In this document: in pieces, positions 54,704 through 64,000 of the stretch
How positions within the stretch are numbered: position 1 is the first letter of the stretch
Layout of the letters: the number at the start of each line of letters is the position of its first letter
DNA from: Euglena gracilis
Lineage: Eukaryota > Euglenida > Euglenophyceae > Euglenales
Reading direction: 5' to 3'
Assembly (NCBI GenBank): GCA_039621445.1
Contig: CP154956.1
Coordinates: 95,608,406 to 95,672,405 of the forward strand
DNA: 64,000 bases
Made by a program: the position numbers and the translations under genes
Notes under the pieces: model-generated
What the model saw: only the letters and a program-made list of their open reading frames with translations
What the model was told of the DNA's origin: nothing
Database searches by the model: none

Positions 54704-54787
54704 CAAAGAGAGAAAACAAACTTCCGATGGTACTCTGAGGTTGTGGAGGTGAGAGTAATTTACAATACACAACTTGATATCTGTCAC
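52823..54787 (-). CDS. LINE 2 reverse transcriptase fragment with restriction-like endonuclease
   Basis: 654 codons without a stop. The native part is from about 54703 (residue 29). RT motifs: LQVDLANAFNSLDRG, GTHQGCPLGPIGFAV and the catalytic YLDDG. Then come thumb/connector, a zinc-like C-x2-C..H..C cluster (CAGCQATADVHGDHDLCC), RHNAVQDALFNLL and the endonuclease motifs RPADLLLATW and KPTAVDITIAHGW. The end is KHILR-stop. There is no apurinic-type endonuclease, which places it among early-branching RLE LINEs. The first 28 codons come from flanking DNA, so the protein is N-terminally truncated, but the frame is otherwise clean, suggesting a fairly young copy. Confidence 0.85.
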   Translation of the reverse strand: MTDIKLCIVNYSHLHNLRVPSEVCFLSLGVSNAAEAVALATQNLIRKLSPQGNWAVLQVDLANAFNSLDRGVLLREAEARTPALFNYLRFAYGQPAPLFSDGRVLPSTRGTHQGCPLGPIGFAVGLQSIAEAISTQAELLWSCWYLDDGILVGEPAVLQKCLDFLRSESTRTGVQLNLPKCVLWGPASGGLPDREQLRTVPWCEGSGITVLGSPVDFPASTDNTSATWAEATERIEQAADLVTSVADPQLAHHLLRYCLDGCRVNHLLRASDSYQAQREVTRCGEIIFGAFEDILGQALGSDQRLQAALPLSLGGCGLRIPAFQQGAPRAAALCQFQTHGHKKVACPDYAAAPDDRMCQQAAHDLCSTLGARHPESSRLTNPAAFASASGSDTSQRWWQKESSKAIVDALVEKSAPRDQARLMEQVNGVGHGWMAVPPLEALHTVIDPADYRLGLKWWLGLPLADTPSTCAGCQATADVHGDHDLCCIHNNFANRHNAVQDALFNLLSTNGQSVQREVPVPNQPDSSLRPADLLLATWQDGKPTAVDITIAHGWQTAERLATRERWRTFLKRKETAKHAKYDIPCRNGGWSFATMAMGTWGGLGLESATLLTRMVKRTTSWDQGDIRQAESYQLLALALFRQIVQKLRPKHILR

Positions 54788-55290
54788 AGGGTAAGTGGGC
54801 CGTTATCGACCTTTTTGTGTCTCATGTGTCTTTTTCCGATCTTTGTCGGTCATAACCCACTCGAGTGGTTGGCGGTGCCTCAAATTACATGGTCCCTGAA
54901 TGGGCCAGCTTGGTGGGCCAAATCTGTTTTGTCTTCTTGCGTGAAGATGAAGTGTTTTCAGACCAGGCTTTTGTGACTCATCGTTTTTGGGTCGGATACA
55001 ATGAGAATCGTGTGCAATGCAAATGCAAGCTGTTTTTTTTTTATAGAGCAAGGGTGATGGGCCGGTGATGGGGGGACCGGAGGAGCTGATGAAGTATTCT
55101 CAGACCGGTTTTTTGTGTGTCATATGCTGGATTTCCGATCTTTGTCGGTTCTGGCTGCTGTCCCAAATTGTGGTATGTTGCTTACATACTATACTGCTGT
55201 TCATCATTGTTGTGGGACGGTCTCAGCAGGAGCCTTTGATTTTCAGCAGTCTGCGGGAAACATTCTTTGTGTCCTCCTGCAAGTTGTGCT
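54704..55290. other. unassigned spacer with an internal direct repeat
   Basis: No gene seen. TTCCGATCTTTGTCGGT occurs at about 54834 and again at about 55131. The neighbouring words GAAGT(G/A)TT(T/C)TCAGACC(A/G)G also recur (about 54949 and 55090), so it holds two diverged copies of a roughly 300-bp unit. Confidence 0.5.
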
Positions 55291-56055
55291 TTAATCCAGA
55301 TTATAAGGTTGATGCGCCAGAACAGGACTTTGCATATCTTCAGATCCCAGGCATTGAGCCCACGACAGTTGTCGACCCACTTCTCGGGCCAACACAATGC
55401 TTAGTCCTTGCCAGCACTCTGCTTCGCAGGATCTTCTTTCCCAGGGCTCCTTCTGCCCCAGGATGGCTCTGATGCAGGTCCCCAAAAAGATTCTGCCCTC
55501 ATCTCCAATGCCACCAAAACAATCCAGGATCAGGGGCACAAATGACCATCCCAGCCTGCTGCAAACATCTTTGTACTTTGTCACTTTTTCTTTCTCCTGT
55601 CTTTCATGCCACCGTTCCCAGCTTTGATCAGTCACTGGATGGGACGGCGCCAGTGGATGCCGCACTGAGACATCTATTGCAGCTGGGCCGTTTGCATCGA
55701 ACCTAGTGATGAAAACATCCCCAGGTCGTCTTCCATCTCCAGTGCCCTCTTCACGCCGAGCAGTATAGCCTGCCGCCTGTGCCAGCTGTAGGATGAAGTT
55801 TTGAATTCCTGCATGTCGCCGTGCCAAATTGTTTTTTGCGCAACAAACCAGGTGACTCCCTTGATCATCCATCACTGTCTCACATCGCGGACACTTTGCC
55901 TCCAAACCTTCGTGTGGAGCTACAACAGTCATCCCCAGAGTCCATTGTAGAACTGCTCGGAATTCTCCTGGGGGCATCAATGTCTTTTTTGCTGCACAAG
56001 GGTTTGCTGCCACCCACGCCAATGCATGAGGTTTCTGTTGGCTCAAAATGCGCAC
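55291..56055 (-). pseudogene. LINE 3, restriction-like endonuclease domain fragment
   Basis: About 254 codons on the minus strand with CPRCETVMDDQGSHLVCC, ARRHAGIQNFILQLAQAAGY, RRPGDVFITRF and AAIDVSVRHP: the same zinc-plus-endonuclease layout as LINE 1 and 2 but clearly diverged, with PGD in place of PAD. Only the C-terminal module is present; no RT is visible upstream (56056-56433 is noncoding). A separate RLE LINE family. Confidence 0.72.
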
Positions 56056-56433
56056 CTTGTCAGCCCCGGTGGAATGCGTTACCAGGTCAGCTCCTCGTTT
56101 CTCAGAGAGCTTGTCAGAGAAAGGGGGAGTGAGAAGATCCTAATAGGATCTGCTCTCATGCCTACTTCCTTATCGGAAGGGCAGAGAGCATACGCCTGGT
56201 GCACACTGGACCCCCCGGCGGGGGGGGGGGGGGGCTCCGGCTCAAAAAAACTCACCAAAAGGCCATTAAGGGAGTTGAAAATAAGCTGAAAACATATTTT
56301 GTCATCTTTTAGTCTCATGGTCTAACATATGTTTGAGGTGTCGAACATATTCGACCTTTCTCGAATGTCGTTCGAGCTCTGCTACGGAGGATCCTTGTGC
56401 TGTAACCCTGCCGTCGGGAGAATACTGGCCTAG

Positions 56434-56844
56434 AGTGTACGGCCAAGGACTTCCCTTTGACTCTTTTCGCCCCGGAAAAGCCTGTTTTGCTTTCTCCTGG
56501 TGCGCACCTACTTAGGTGAGTAATAATCCTTGGAGTAACAAAACCCTTTTTCCCAATTCCCCTATGCTAAGGCAGAGCACAAAGCAAGTCGCTGTGAAAG
56601 GATTTTCCTTCACAGTCGTGTTCAGTCTTTTCAGAGGTTTATCCTCTTACTTCAAAACAGTCAAAATGTGAAGAATAGAATACCACCTGTGAGGAAAAGA
56701 GATCACGCGAGCACGTGTGATACGTGTCGCTAATTCCCATAGGATCTGCCACGATCGTCAGGCTGTGTTCATCACAGCCGTCAGATTGTGACGGATCCAG
56801 ACTCTGCAGGTTTCCTACAGAGCTGGGATCGTGCCTGGTACACA
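56434..56844 (-). repeat. diverged LTR of the gag-LTR family
   Basis: Plus-strand termini AGTGTACGG and CTGGTACACA match those of the LTRs at 4461 and 15921. The interior shares gagtaacaaaa and gcagagcacaaagcaa with the family, and gaataccacctgtga with the truncated LTR at 20967. On the minus strand GGGAGAGGGA (polypurine tract) precedes it, so it is the 3' LTR of an element extending to the right. The 5' LTR is not in the window. Confidence 0.72.
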
Positions 56845-57753
56845 TCCCTCTCCCAGGGCTATGCCCGATTTCCTTCTTGGACCAGGTCATCCCAGGTCCC
56901 GTCCGGATTTCGGACACAGTCCTGATCGGGTTCTGCTTTCCAGAACACGGATCTCTTTTCTCCACGGGGGCGCAACCCAAAAACCCGAAAACGCGCAAAA
57001 GGTTACCGCTTATCGCGGTTACCTATTAGCCGTTTCGGCTTAGGGGTGCGAAAAAGCCCACTGTGGGAAACGGGGCTGGCAGATTTCCTGTCAAAGTGTC
57101 CCATCCACCCACTTTGGGTGTGCCAAAGGCACGCGGGGTTGGTCAAGCGTATTCGCTGAAAACCCGAGGGGAGAGGTGTGGAAAGGGGGGGGGGCAGGCT
57201 CCTATCCTGGTCATACCCGGATAGGGCTCCTAGGCGGTCATATCCGCACTAGGAAACAAAAGCCTACTTACAAAACCGACTGCCGGCGACAGCTTTGCGG
57301 GGGCGGGGGGAAAGTAGGGAGGAGAGGGGGGCTGGCTTAGGCCAAAACAGAATTTTTGCTGTCTGGCAGCCTTAAGGGGCCTTAGGGCCAAAAAGTGACA
57401 ACTTGGCCTATTATTACGGCGTTCGCGCTGTGTGCTGTGTGTCACTTAGCGGCTTGCCAGGTTTCCCGGCTGCCAAGGTCTTCACAGCAGTAGCTCCTTC
57501 ACGACGCAATAAGAGGCGCTTACCTCTTGCAGACGGTTTCCGTCCGCATGGCCATTGGTAGAGGTGGTGGGGGGGGGGGGGGGCGGCTCTTGGATGCTTC
57601 CATTGATTGCGCAGAGTGTGTGACACAGACCCAGGTTCATCCCAGGGCTGTTTAGCGATTTCCGCTACCAGTGTATTGTGTATGAGTCTCCTGGGGTGTC
57701 CAGGCTCCATGAAGGCGCTTACCTTACATGGGCCTGGTAACGCCGTTTCGGCA
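56845..57753 (-). other. internal 3' region of the third gag-LTR family member
   Basis: To about 57450 it is related to 4906-5480 of the complete element (acccgaaaacgcgcaaaa, gtgtgccaaaggcac, aaacggggctggcag). The remainder has G runs at 57186 and 57569 and no gene that I can support. Confidence 0.6.
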
Positions 57754-58760
57754 TTACATCCTTTCCAACCGCCAATAATCATGGCGGGAGTCCAGGGGAT
57801 CTTCCACCAGGACCATCTGAAATTGCGGTGGTGGTGGTCTGTCTACGAGCCAGGTTTCTGGCGATTCGTAGTCAAAGTCAGGTGCCACCCAGTCCCGAAC
57901 CCATCCTTCGGGGACTGTGTGCTTGGTTGCACTCGCTCTTTCCGCGAGGAACCATTGCAGCTTCTCCCTGAATTTCCTGGGCAGAGTGGCTGGCCAGATG
58001 AAGTAGTTCATCCGTGGGTGATTGGCTGACACCTGCGGGGCATTCCCCGGGTGGAAGTCAATTGGCATGTGATACGCACATTCCGCGCGGACTGTATGGG
58101 GTCGTAATACGGCCCCAAGCCAGTCTTTCCAGGTCATCCCGTGGTTTTCGGGTGGCCATTGTGGCAGGCACCAGCGACCGTTTCAGTCCTGGGTTGTGAA
58201 CAGGCGGAAAAATATCTTTTCCCTGTCCGCTGTCTCCCAGAGGTAAGGTAATCTTTCCCCTGCCTCCTCAGCAGCGAGGCGTATCGCCCCACTGTCGATC
58301 TGCCACCCACGGGCCATTCCCGTGTGGCGGTAGTCGTCAAGCTTGAGGTTTGAGTACTTGAAAAGTCCTTGTACTTTTTGTGCAAGGTGGAGTATTCCTC
58401 CAATGGCTTCTGGCCGTTTGGCACGATTGTGCGTACTGCGCCTTCCGCAGTTTGCCAGAAGGTACCTCGAAGGCAGTTGACGCAGAGCAGTGGTACATTC
58501 GTACCATCGCGCTCCGTGTAGTGGAAATTGTGCTTGTGAGTCCAACTGTCCACGCACTTGGCGCATACCAAGGCGGCACAGTTGGGGATGTATACATCCT
58601 TGTGGAACGTTTTCCGATCCACAGGGTTGCACACGTGGACGAGGGGTAATCCCAAGTCAGGTGCACTGTTATACATCTTGTGGCATACCGTGCAAAGCCA
58701 CACAAAGCGGCTTTCCGTCGTTTTGTCGACGAGGAATTCCTCGCCGAAGTATTGGGCCAA
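57754..58760 (-). pseudogene. unrecognised Cys-rich protein, broken
   Basis: Three pieces seem to form one gene. The N-terminal frame (58760 to about 58380) has many Cys/His pairs: CTVCHKMY, HVCNP, CAALVCAKCVDSWTHKH and LLCVNC. This looks like a zinc-binding fold with alternating C-x2-C pairs. From about 58375 the better frame changes (FKYSNLKLDDYRHTGMARGW, ending FFRLFTTQD at a TGA, 58183-58185). The same frame continues to 57754 (MTWKDWLGAVLRPH, then NYFIWPATLPRKFREKLQWF). It lies 0.9 kb inside the LTR at 56434, so it may be an accessory gene of that element. Function unknown. Confidence 0.5.
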
Positions 58761-58799
58761 AACGCGAGGGGATCTGGGCAGGCCTGGGCAGGCATTACC

Positions 58800-60600
58800 C
58801 CCCCTGGGGTTGGTAAAAAACTGCCTGTTTGCTGTTGTGGCTTAATATCTTGTTTGCTTTGGACAGGCCAAGAAGAGGTCTTTGAAGCAGAAAGTTTGAG
58901 GCATTGACCGATTTCTTTGCATTTGGCTCAGTTCTGTTCGGCGGGTGATTTCAAACTTTCCGTTCCCACTGTCCTGTGCTCCCCCGCGCCCCTGGCCCGC
59001 CCCTGCCCCCCATCTGTCACCCGCAGCGGGAGCCGACCCTCTCCGTGACACGCAGGGGTCGTGTCTGCCGCCCCCCATGGTGGCCCTGGGCCTGGCATCC
59101 CCTGTGGAGGCTAGGCACAGCGGGGGGGGGGCTGAGGGGGGGGCGAGCGGCCGTGCGGGCGGCCGCGCGGGGGGGAGGGGGGGGGAGGGGGGTCCGAGGG
59201 CGGCCGCGCGGGCGGAACGCATCCTAAAATCGGTGATTTTCGCCTCCAAAAAGTGGTCATTTTTTGCCATTTTTGGGCCATTTTTGACCAAAAAAGTGCT
59301 TTTTTGGCCGCGCGCAGAGCGCGCGGCCCCCAAATTTGCCATTTTGGGTCCAAAAATGGTCATTTTTGGTCATTTTTGGCCCTCAAAAAATCGCGATTTT
59401 TTCACCAAAATTTTTTTTTCTTGGCTATGCTAGGCACAGTGGGGGGAGGGGGGGGTCCAGGGGGGGGGGGCGAGCGGCCGCGCGGGCGGGCGCGCGGGGG
59501 GGGAGGGGGGGGGGTCCCGGACCCCCCCCCACCGGCGCGCCTGGGCTCCCGTGTTTCACCTGGCCACATGTGTGAGGCAAGGTGACACATAAGAACAAGG
59601 AAGAGATACCTTATCCCTGGGCTTTTTTTTTTTTTTTTGGGAGTTTTTCAATATCCACAGTTCAATGTATGAAGTTTTTTTTGCTTAGCTTGCCTCTCTG
59701 CTTCCTGTGTCAGATTTCACTTCTGACCCAACTTTGACGAGATTTTTTTGAGTCCAGGAAAGAAAATCCAAGAAGTGGGTGTTTCAGGTGAAGGCTGCTG
59801 ACAAATGGCCACCCGAAGGCCAAACTGCCAAACAGCCAGTATGGGGATCAAACAGGACGGAAACGTGTTCCTCCTTCGTCCAGCATTGTTTAAAACTCCC
59901 GTCAGGCGTTAGGTTCTCTCCAAAGTCCAAATATTGTCCCACATTCCAACCTCTATCACACAAGGCCATGCCGACGATGCTTCATGTGCCCCTGCATTCC
60001 CCGCAATGATGATTGTCCATTTCTTGTTCCTTCACCCCCACCCGCTGCATCCGGGTTCTCCTCCACCCATAGGTGCCGGATCAATTTTTTCTCGGGGGGG
60101 GGGGGCGAACATTCCATGGAAAGTCAACTTCTTGCATCCATTCTGCCGCCCGATGGGCGGCAAGATAATGGACGTTCGGCGTACCCCCCCCCTTGGGGGT
60201 CGGACCCCCTCGGCACGGCAAAATGGGCACCCCCCAATTTTTTTGCCCAAAACCATGACCGTGACCCCCCCTCACCGGCTTTGTCACCCCTGAGTCCATC
60301 GTAGGGGGTCACCGGCTTTGTCCTGAGTCCAGAGGGGGGGTCATGGACTTAAGGTTTTTAATACTGGATCCCCCCCCTTGAAGAATAAGGCGAACTGAAC
60401 TGGACAGGGGGGAAAACATTTCGGCGCAAAGGGTCGAAATTTTTTTAAAAAACCAGGCCAACTTTAGCCATTTTTGGCCAAAATTGGCCATTTGGTCGTT
60501 TTTTGACGAGTCTGACCAGTCCCCAGACCCCCCTTGAAGAGTCCTGAACTGCACAAGGGGGGTGGGGGGTCCAAAATGAACTGAACTAGACTACCTAGCC
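58800..60600. other. unassigned GC-skewed region with duplicated G-rich blocks
   Basis: No convincing gene. GCTAGGCACAG followed by G runs and GCGAGCGGCCG is present at 59110-59200 and again at 59430-59510, a diverged direct duplication about 320 bases apart. Between them, 59230-59410 is a T/A-rich block of repeated GGTCATTTTT/GGCCATTTTT words around the GC palindrome GGCCGCGCGCAGAGCGCGCG. 60262-60330 has two copies of TCACCGGCTTTGTC. Confidence 0.5.
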
Positions 60601-60619
60601 CCCTGTTCCCCGACACGCA

Positions 60620-60857
60620 GGTCAATCTGGCCACCAGCGGGGCGTTTCTCACCGCCAAGGCCATCGCCATGGTGCAGAGTGTCGCGCGGCCTCTGTTCTG
60701 CATCGTCTCTGGAGCGTGCATACTTCCTTTTTGGGCACACCCCCAGGAGGCCACCAACTCCTCACTGGCTGATCTGTTGCCATTAATATTGACATTGACA
60801 GGCACTGCACTGATTCATATAGTCTCTAACCGATTCTGGAGTAATATGCCTAAATAA
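60620..60857 (+). CDS. possible terminal exon of a host membrane protein
   Basis: The frame is open from a possible splice acceptor (..CCCGACACGCAG at about 60608-60619) through VNLATSGAFLTAKAIAMVQS to a TAA at 60855-60857. It contains two hydrophobic stretches (ARPLFCIVSGACILPFWA and LLPLILTLTGTALIHIV). The tandem stop TAA-TAA overlaps AATAAAG, which could serve as a polyadenylation signal. I do not recognise the family, and upstream exons are not identified. It could be chance. Confidence 0.3.
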
Positions 60858-63400
60858 TAAAGGTTGCCCCAAAGTGGCAACTTTTTCACTGTCTGATACA
60901 GTGCGGACAGATATTTCGGGAGACAACATTACGGGAAAAAAGTCTTACGGGAATAGTATGGAAAAATTTTAATTTTAAAAGAATAATTATGGGAAAACTC
61001 AAAACTTGAGGGAAAATGGTGGTGGTTGTTGTTAATTGAAATCAAATTTTTTTGGGCAAAAAGGCAAATCAAAATCCAAAAAATGGACGTCTGGGGGTGG
61101 TTTTTATGGTCGCTTCTTTTAAAATGAACCCCAAATGTTGACAATGGTGTGTCACCCCACATTTTTGTGTTTGAGAATGACCAGCCTTGAAAGTAGCCCC
61201 CCCCCAAAGGGAATGTGAAAGATACTCTGGACAAAAATTACGGGAAAAATATGGGAAAGTCGGGGTGGTTTCCCAGAACTTTTGTCTCCTGTAATTCTTG
61301 TCGGGAGTGTCTTGTGCAAAATCTAAGTGCCAAGTAGTTCTGTTCACGCCGTCAATGTTACAACTCAGCAAATCCAAGGAGTAGACCCCCTTCCAATGAG
61401 TGAGAGATCCTTACTGGGTGCAGCGCCCAAATACATACGCGCCCAAGCCACTGGCATTATTGCTCTGACAAGTACAATACCCCTTCTGCAAAAGCTAAAA
61501 GCCTCTTGTAACTTTTCCCCCAGCATCCTCAAACCCAGACAGAATATTCATTTAAAATCGGACAATCGAACAATCTAAACAATAAAATGGCAATAATTTC
61601 GGTGTCGATGCACAAACACCCCATTTATTTTGGGGCATTGCAATCGAGTCCCTAACAAATATGTAGCGCCCCGATAACATAATAATAAATGCCCGGCGTT
61701 GCAAAACACACCTGTTGGGGGGGGTTGATTCCCAGGGAAGGTCCCTTCTCGTCCTTGCCCGGCGGCCAGGGGGCCGCCAGCACCAGCAGCATGGACTGGG
61801 CTCTGGCCAGGGCTGGCTTGGGTGGTGGTGTCCCAGCCCCTCACCCCGGCCGTTGTGACTGCCCCCCGCAGCATCGCTCGCCAGCCCGCTTAACAGACAG
61901 TGGACACACAGGTCTCCCCCAGTTGTTTGGTGGTTCCTTCCCCCGTACGGCCTTGACTTTGCTTTCAATCAAATGCCAAGGGGAGAGACGGTTCGACAAA
62001 TACACATTCTGCAAACAACCCCCGAGATATAAGGAACAAAAAGCTTGTTTGGGCTCAGCTCACCATCCTCTCTGCAGCACGAAAAGCAAGTGATTGGAGA
62101 AGTGTTGTTAATACCTGCAGAAGACGTCCTGTATCATGTTTCCCAATGTTGCACTGCATGCAAAAGCATCTTATGTGCTGTTTGCATGTTATCTGTTGCA
62201 CTGGCCAATCTGACAAGACTTCTTGGTGGCAGGAAGTTTGTTAATCTGGAGGGGACAGTGGCTCCCTGGGGGGGTGGAGCGTGGGTACCAGTATGTAAGG
62301 GAACTACTGGTACCTTGCAGCACACTACCCACCCGCTTGCCCTAAGGCCGAGATTTGGTAGCCCAGGTTTACCGAAGCTGCGGGACAGTGATATCACACT
62401 GGAAAATTTTCCGGTCATGGTGTTGTGCCTGCGAATGAGAAGCGAATTCAGCGCCGGCCATAAACGGGCAAGAAGCCTTAATGCAACCAAGGGGGGGGGG
62501 TCAGAATCACCTTTGTTTCCAGCTGTCATCCCCTGCTTGACCATGACCGCCAGATGACTCTGAAATATCCGGCATACAGCGGATGGGGGGTCGGAAAAAA
62601 AGACAGCAAGCATTTTGTTCTTCTCCATCTCCGTTGAATCTGTGTCTGAACCAGGGTGGTGTAGTCCATAAAGGAACGGGATTCTTTTTTATCCCCCCCT
62701 GTCTGAGCACCACCCTTCTCCAAGCACCCCCTCCCACTTCTTACCCATTCTTTTTTAAAGGTCATCTTCTCGGGGAGGCTTATTTTGTATGCTTTTTTAG
62801 AGAAATTTCTCGAAATTTTTGAAATTTTGGAATCTTCTGAAGCCTGATATGGTGAGGTATTGTTGAGTTTTGCACCCGAATGCGTATATGTTAATAATAC
62901 GCTGACCACCCCCTGGTTCTTACCCATATTTCGGCAAATTAAGCCCCCCCCACCCCGGTGCTTACCCATCTTTTCCGGTGCTGAGACAAAGGGGGGAAAG
63001 TATCAAGGACCCCCGAGGACCACCTTTTAGGAGATGAGAAGGCCAAAGGCCATTCCAGGGATCGAACGGGGTCAATGATCATTTAAAATGAAAGTCGACA
63101 AACTTTTTTCCGACGCTTTGGATGTATAGACAATGGTGTAAAGGATGCCAGAAGTCACTCCCCCCCCCCCCGAATTTCACCCATTTTTGCCAAAATATGG
63201 CAATTTCCCCTCTATTTCTCCTGCGGATTTTCCCCTGAGGAGGAAATCAGAGGCAAAGTTACCCCCGGGAAATGCCCGAGAACTGTCAGGGTCCTGCCCG
63301 GGAAACTGTCAGGCTCAGTGCCAGCTAACGATCATGATAGGAAGTTGTCAGGGTCCCAGTACTGGCCGACCTGTCAGGTGACAGTTTCCCGAGGGGGGGG
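60858..63400. other. unassigned region
   Basis: No supportable gene. Open frames such as 62045-62557 (+) and 61689-62093 (+) lack domain-like composition. G/C runs are at 61201, 61717, 62492 and 63160. 63270-63380 has a short repeated ACTGTCAGG word. Confidence 0.4.
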
Positions 63401-63485
63401 GGTTGGTGATGGCAAGAGGTCAGTGCGGCTCTTTGTTCGTGCGGGCTCCCAGGATTGCCCGCCGGCCCTGCCACCGGTGGTGGCG

Positions 63486-63653
63486 ATGCCCCTGGACCCG
63501 TTCCAGGTGCGGGACCTCAACGTGGGCCTCCTCATCGCGGCCGTTGTCCTGTGCGTCGCGATCGCCGCCGCGGCCGCCCTGGCGGCGGAGCACGTGGCCG
63601 GCATCCTCCGCAAGATTGCCGCGGTGTGCCGGCCGCCGCAAGAGAGTGACTGA
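63486..63653 (+). CDS. possible small single-pass membrane protein or last exon
   Basis: ATG 63486 to TGA: 55 codons, M-P-L-D-P-F-Q-V-R-D-L-N-V, then one clear hydrophobic segment GLLIAAVVLCVAIAAAAALA and a basic tail (ILRKIAAVCRPP). Third positions are overwhelmingly G or C, unlike the transposons, which suggests host coding sequence. The frame is also open upstream to about 63405, so it may be the end of a longer exon. No homologue recognised. Confidence 0.35.
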   Translation: MPLDPFQVRDLNVGLLIAAVVLCVAIAAAAALAAEHVAGILRKIAAVCRPPQESD

Positions 63654-63659
63654 CTTGGG

Positions 63660-64000
63660 CGGGTGAATCCCCCCCCCCCCCGATTGGTCTTTTTAGAAAA
63701 GCTGTAAATGGTGATTAGACATTGATGTCGATAAGTCACCCTCTTTTTTTTAGTTCAGAGAGTGAAATCATGCCTGTTGGACGTGCAACCAGGTTTATGG
63801 ATCCACTCACATATTCGTCATATTGTGTTGTATGTATTTATATTTCGAACGTGTTGTGTGCTACCGCGATTTCTGTGTGATCTGACCACAGCCCTTGCTC
63901 CCCCCAGGAAGCAGCTATTTTTTTTAAAAAAAAACAACAATTTTGTGATCCAAAGGTGGGGGTGAGGGGTGGGTCTGCCCCCTGTCCGAGTGTTTTCATC
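63660..64000. other. unassigned right edge
   Basis: C run at 63670-63681, an A/T block at 63919-63935, nothing gene-like. Confidence 0.4.

Noticed and set aside
60262-60330. Terminal repeats of a small transposon (two TCACCGGCTTTGTC copies)
   Set aside because: Only a short direct repeat about 46 bases apart, without inverted ends or target duplication.

Overview
This 64-kb window is eukaryotic nuclear DNA from a repeat-rich, probably unicellular (algal or protist-like) genome. The evidence is retroelements with eukaryotic initiator-tRNA primer sites, a chromodomain integrase, restriction-like-endonuclease LINEs, two satellite arrays and almost no host coding sequence. The species cannot be named from the sequence. 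One short stretch near 63.5 kb has the strong G/C third-position bias of a possible host gene, unlike the AT-richer transposons. Runs of 7-14 G (or C) are very common.

Layout. 1-3690 is a 91-bp satellite. 4461-16363 is a recent, complete LTR element on the minus strand. It has 443-445-bp LTRs, a CTATC target duplication, an initiator-Met primer site and a polypurine tract, but its only gene is a long coiled-coil/zinc-knuckle gag; the rest is about 5 kb of noncoding repeats. It appears to sit inside an older, decayed relative (gag at 16851-20752, primer site 20942-20966, truncated LTR 20967-21185). From 21.19 kb to 52.19 kb runs one minus-strand LINE, cut into three pieces by two unrelated insertions. 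The first (23038-46398) is a tandem Ty3/Gypsy chromovirus composite, LTR-body-LTR-body-LTR, on the plus strand. The second (47048-51470) is a foldback-like element with palindrome-rich inverted arms around about 51 copies of a 77-bp repeat, flanked by a 14-bp direct repeat. 52.2-56.1 kb holds further LINE fragments. 56434-58760 is the 3' end of another member of the gag-LTR family with a Cys-rich ORF. 58.8-64 kb is mostly unassigned, with two weak host-exon candidates.

The most interesting system is the chromovirus. Its polyprotein reads Gag - zinc knuckle - in-frame UAG - C5 cytosine DNA methyltransferase-like domain - aspartic protease - RT - RNase H - integrase - chromodomain. The longer copy then has two extra ORFs, one with a second zinc knuckle. 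Both copies are broken, but each remaining stop or frameshift I checked is private to one copy, whereas the UAG between Gag and the methyltransferase-Pol part is present in both, which suggests translational readthrough. An element carrying both a DNA-methylating module and a chromodomain could act on its own chromatin state or that of its target.
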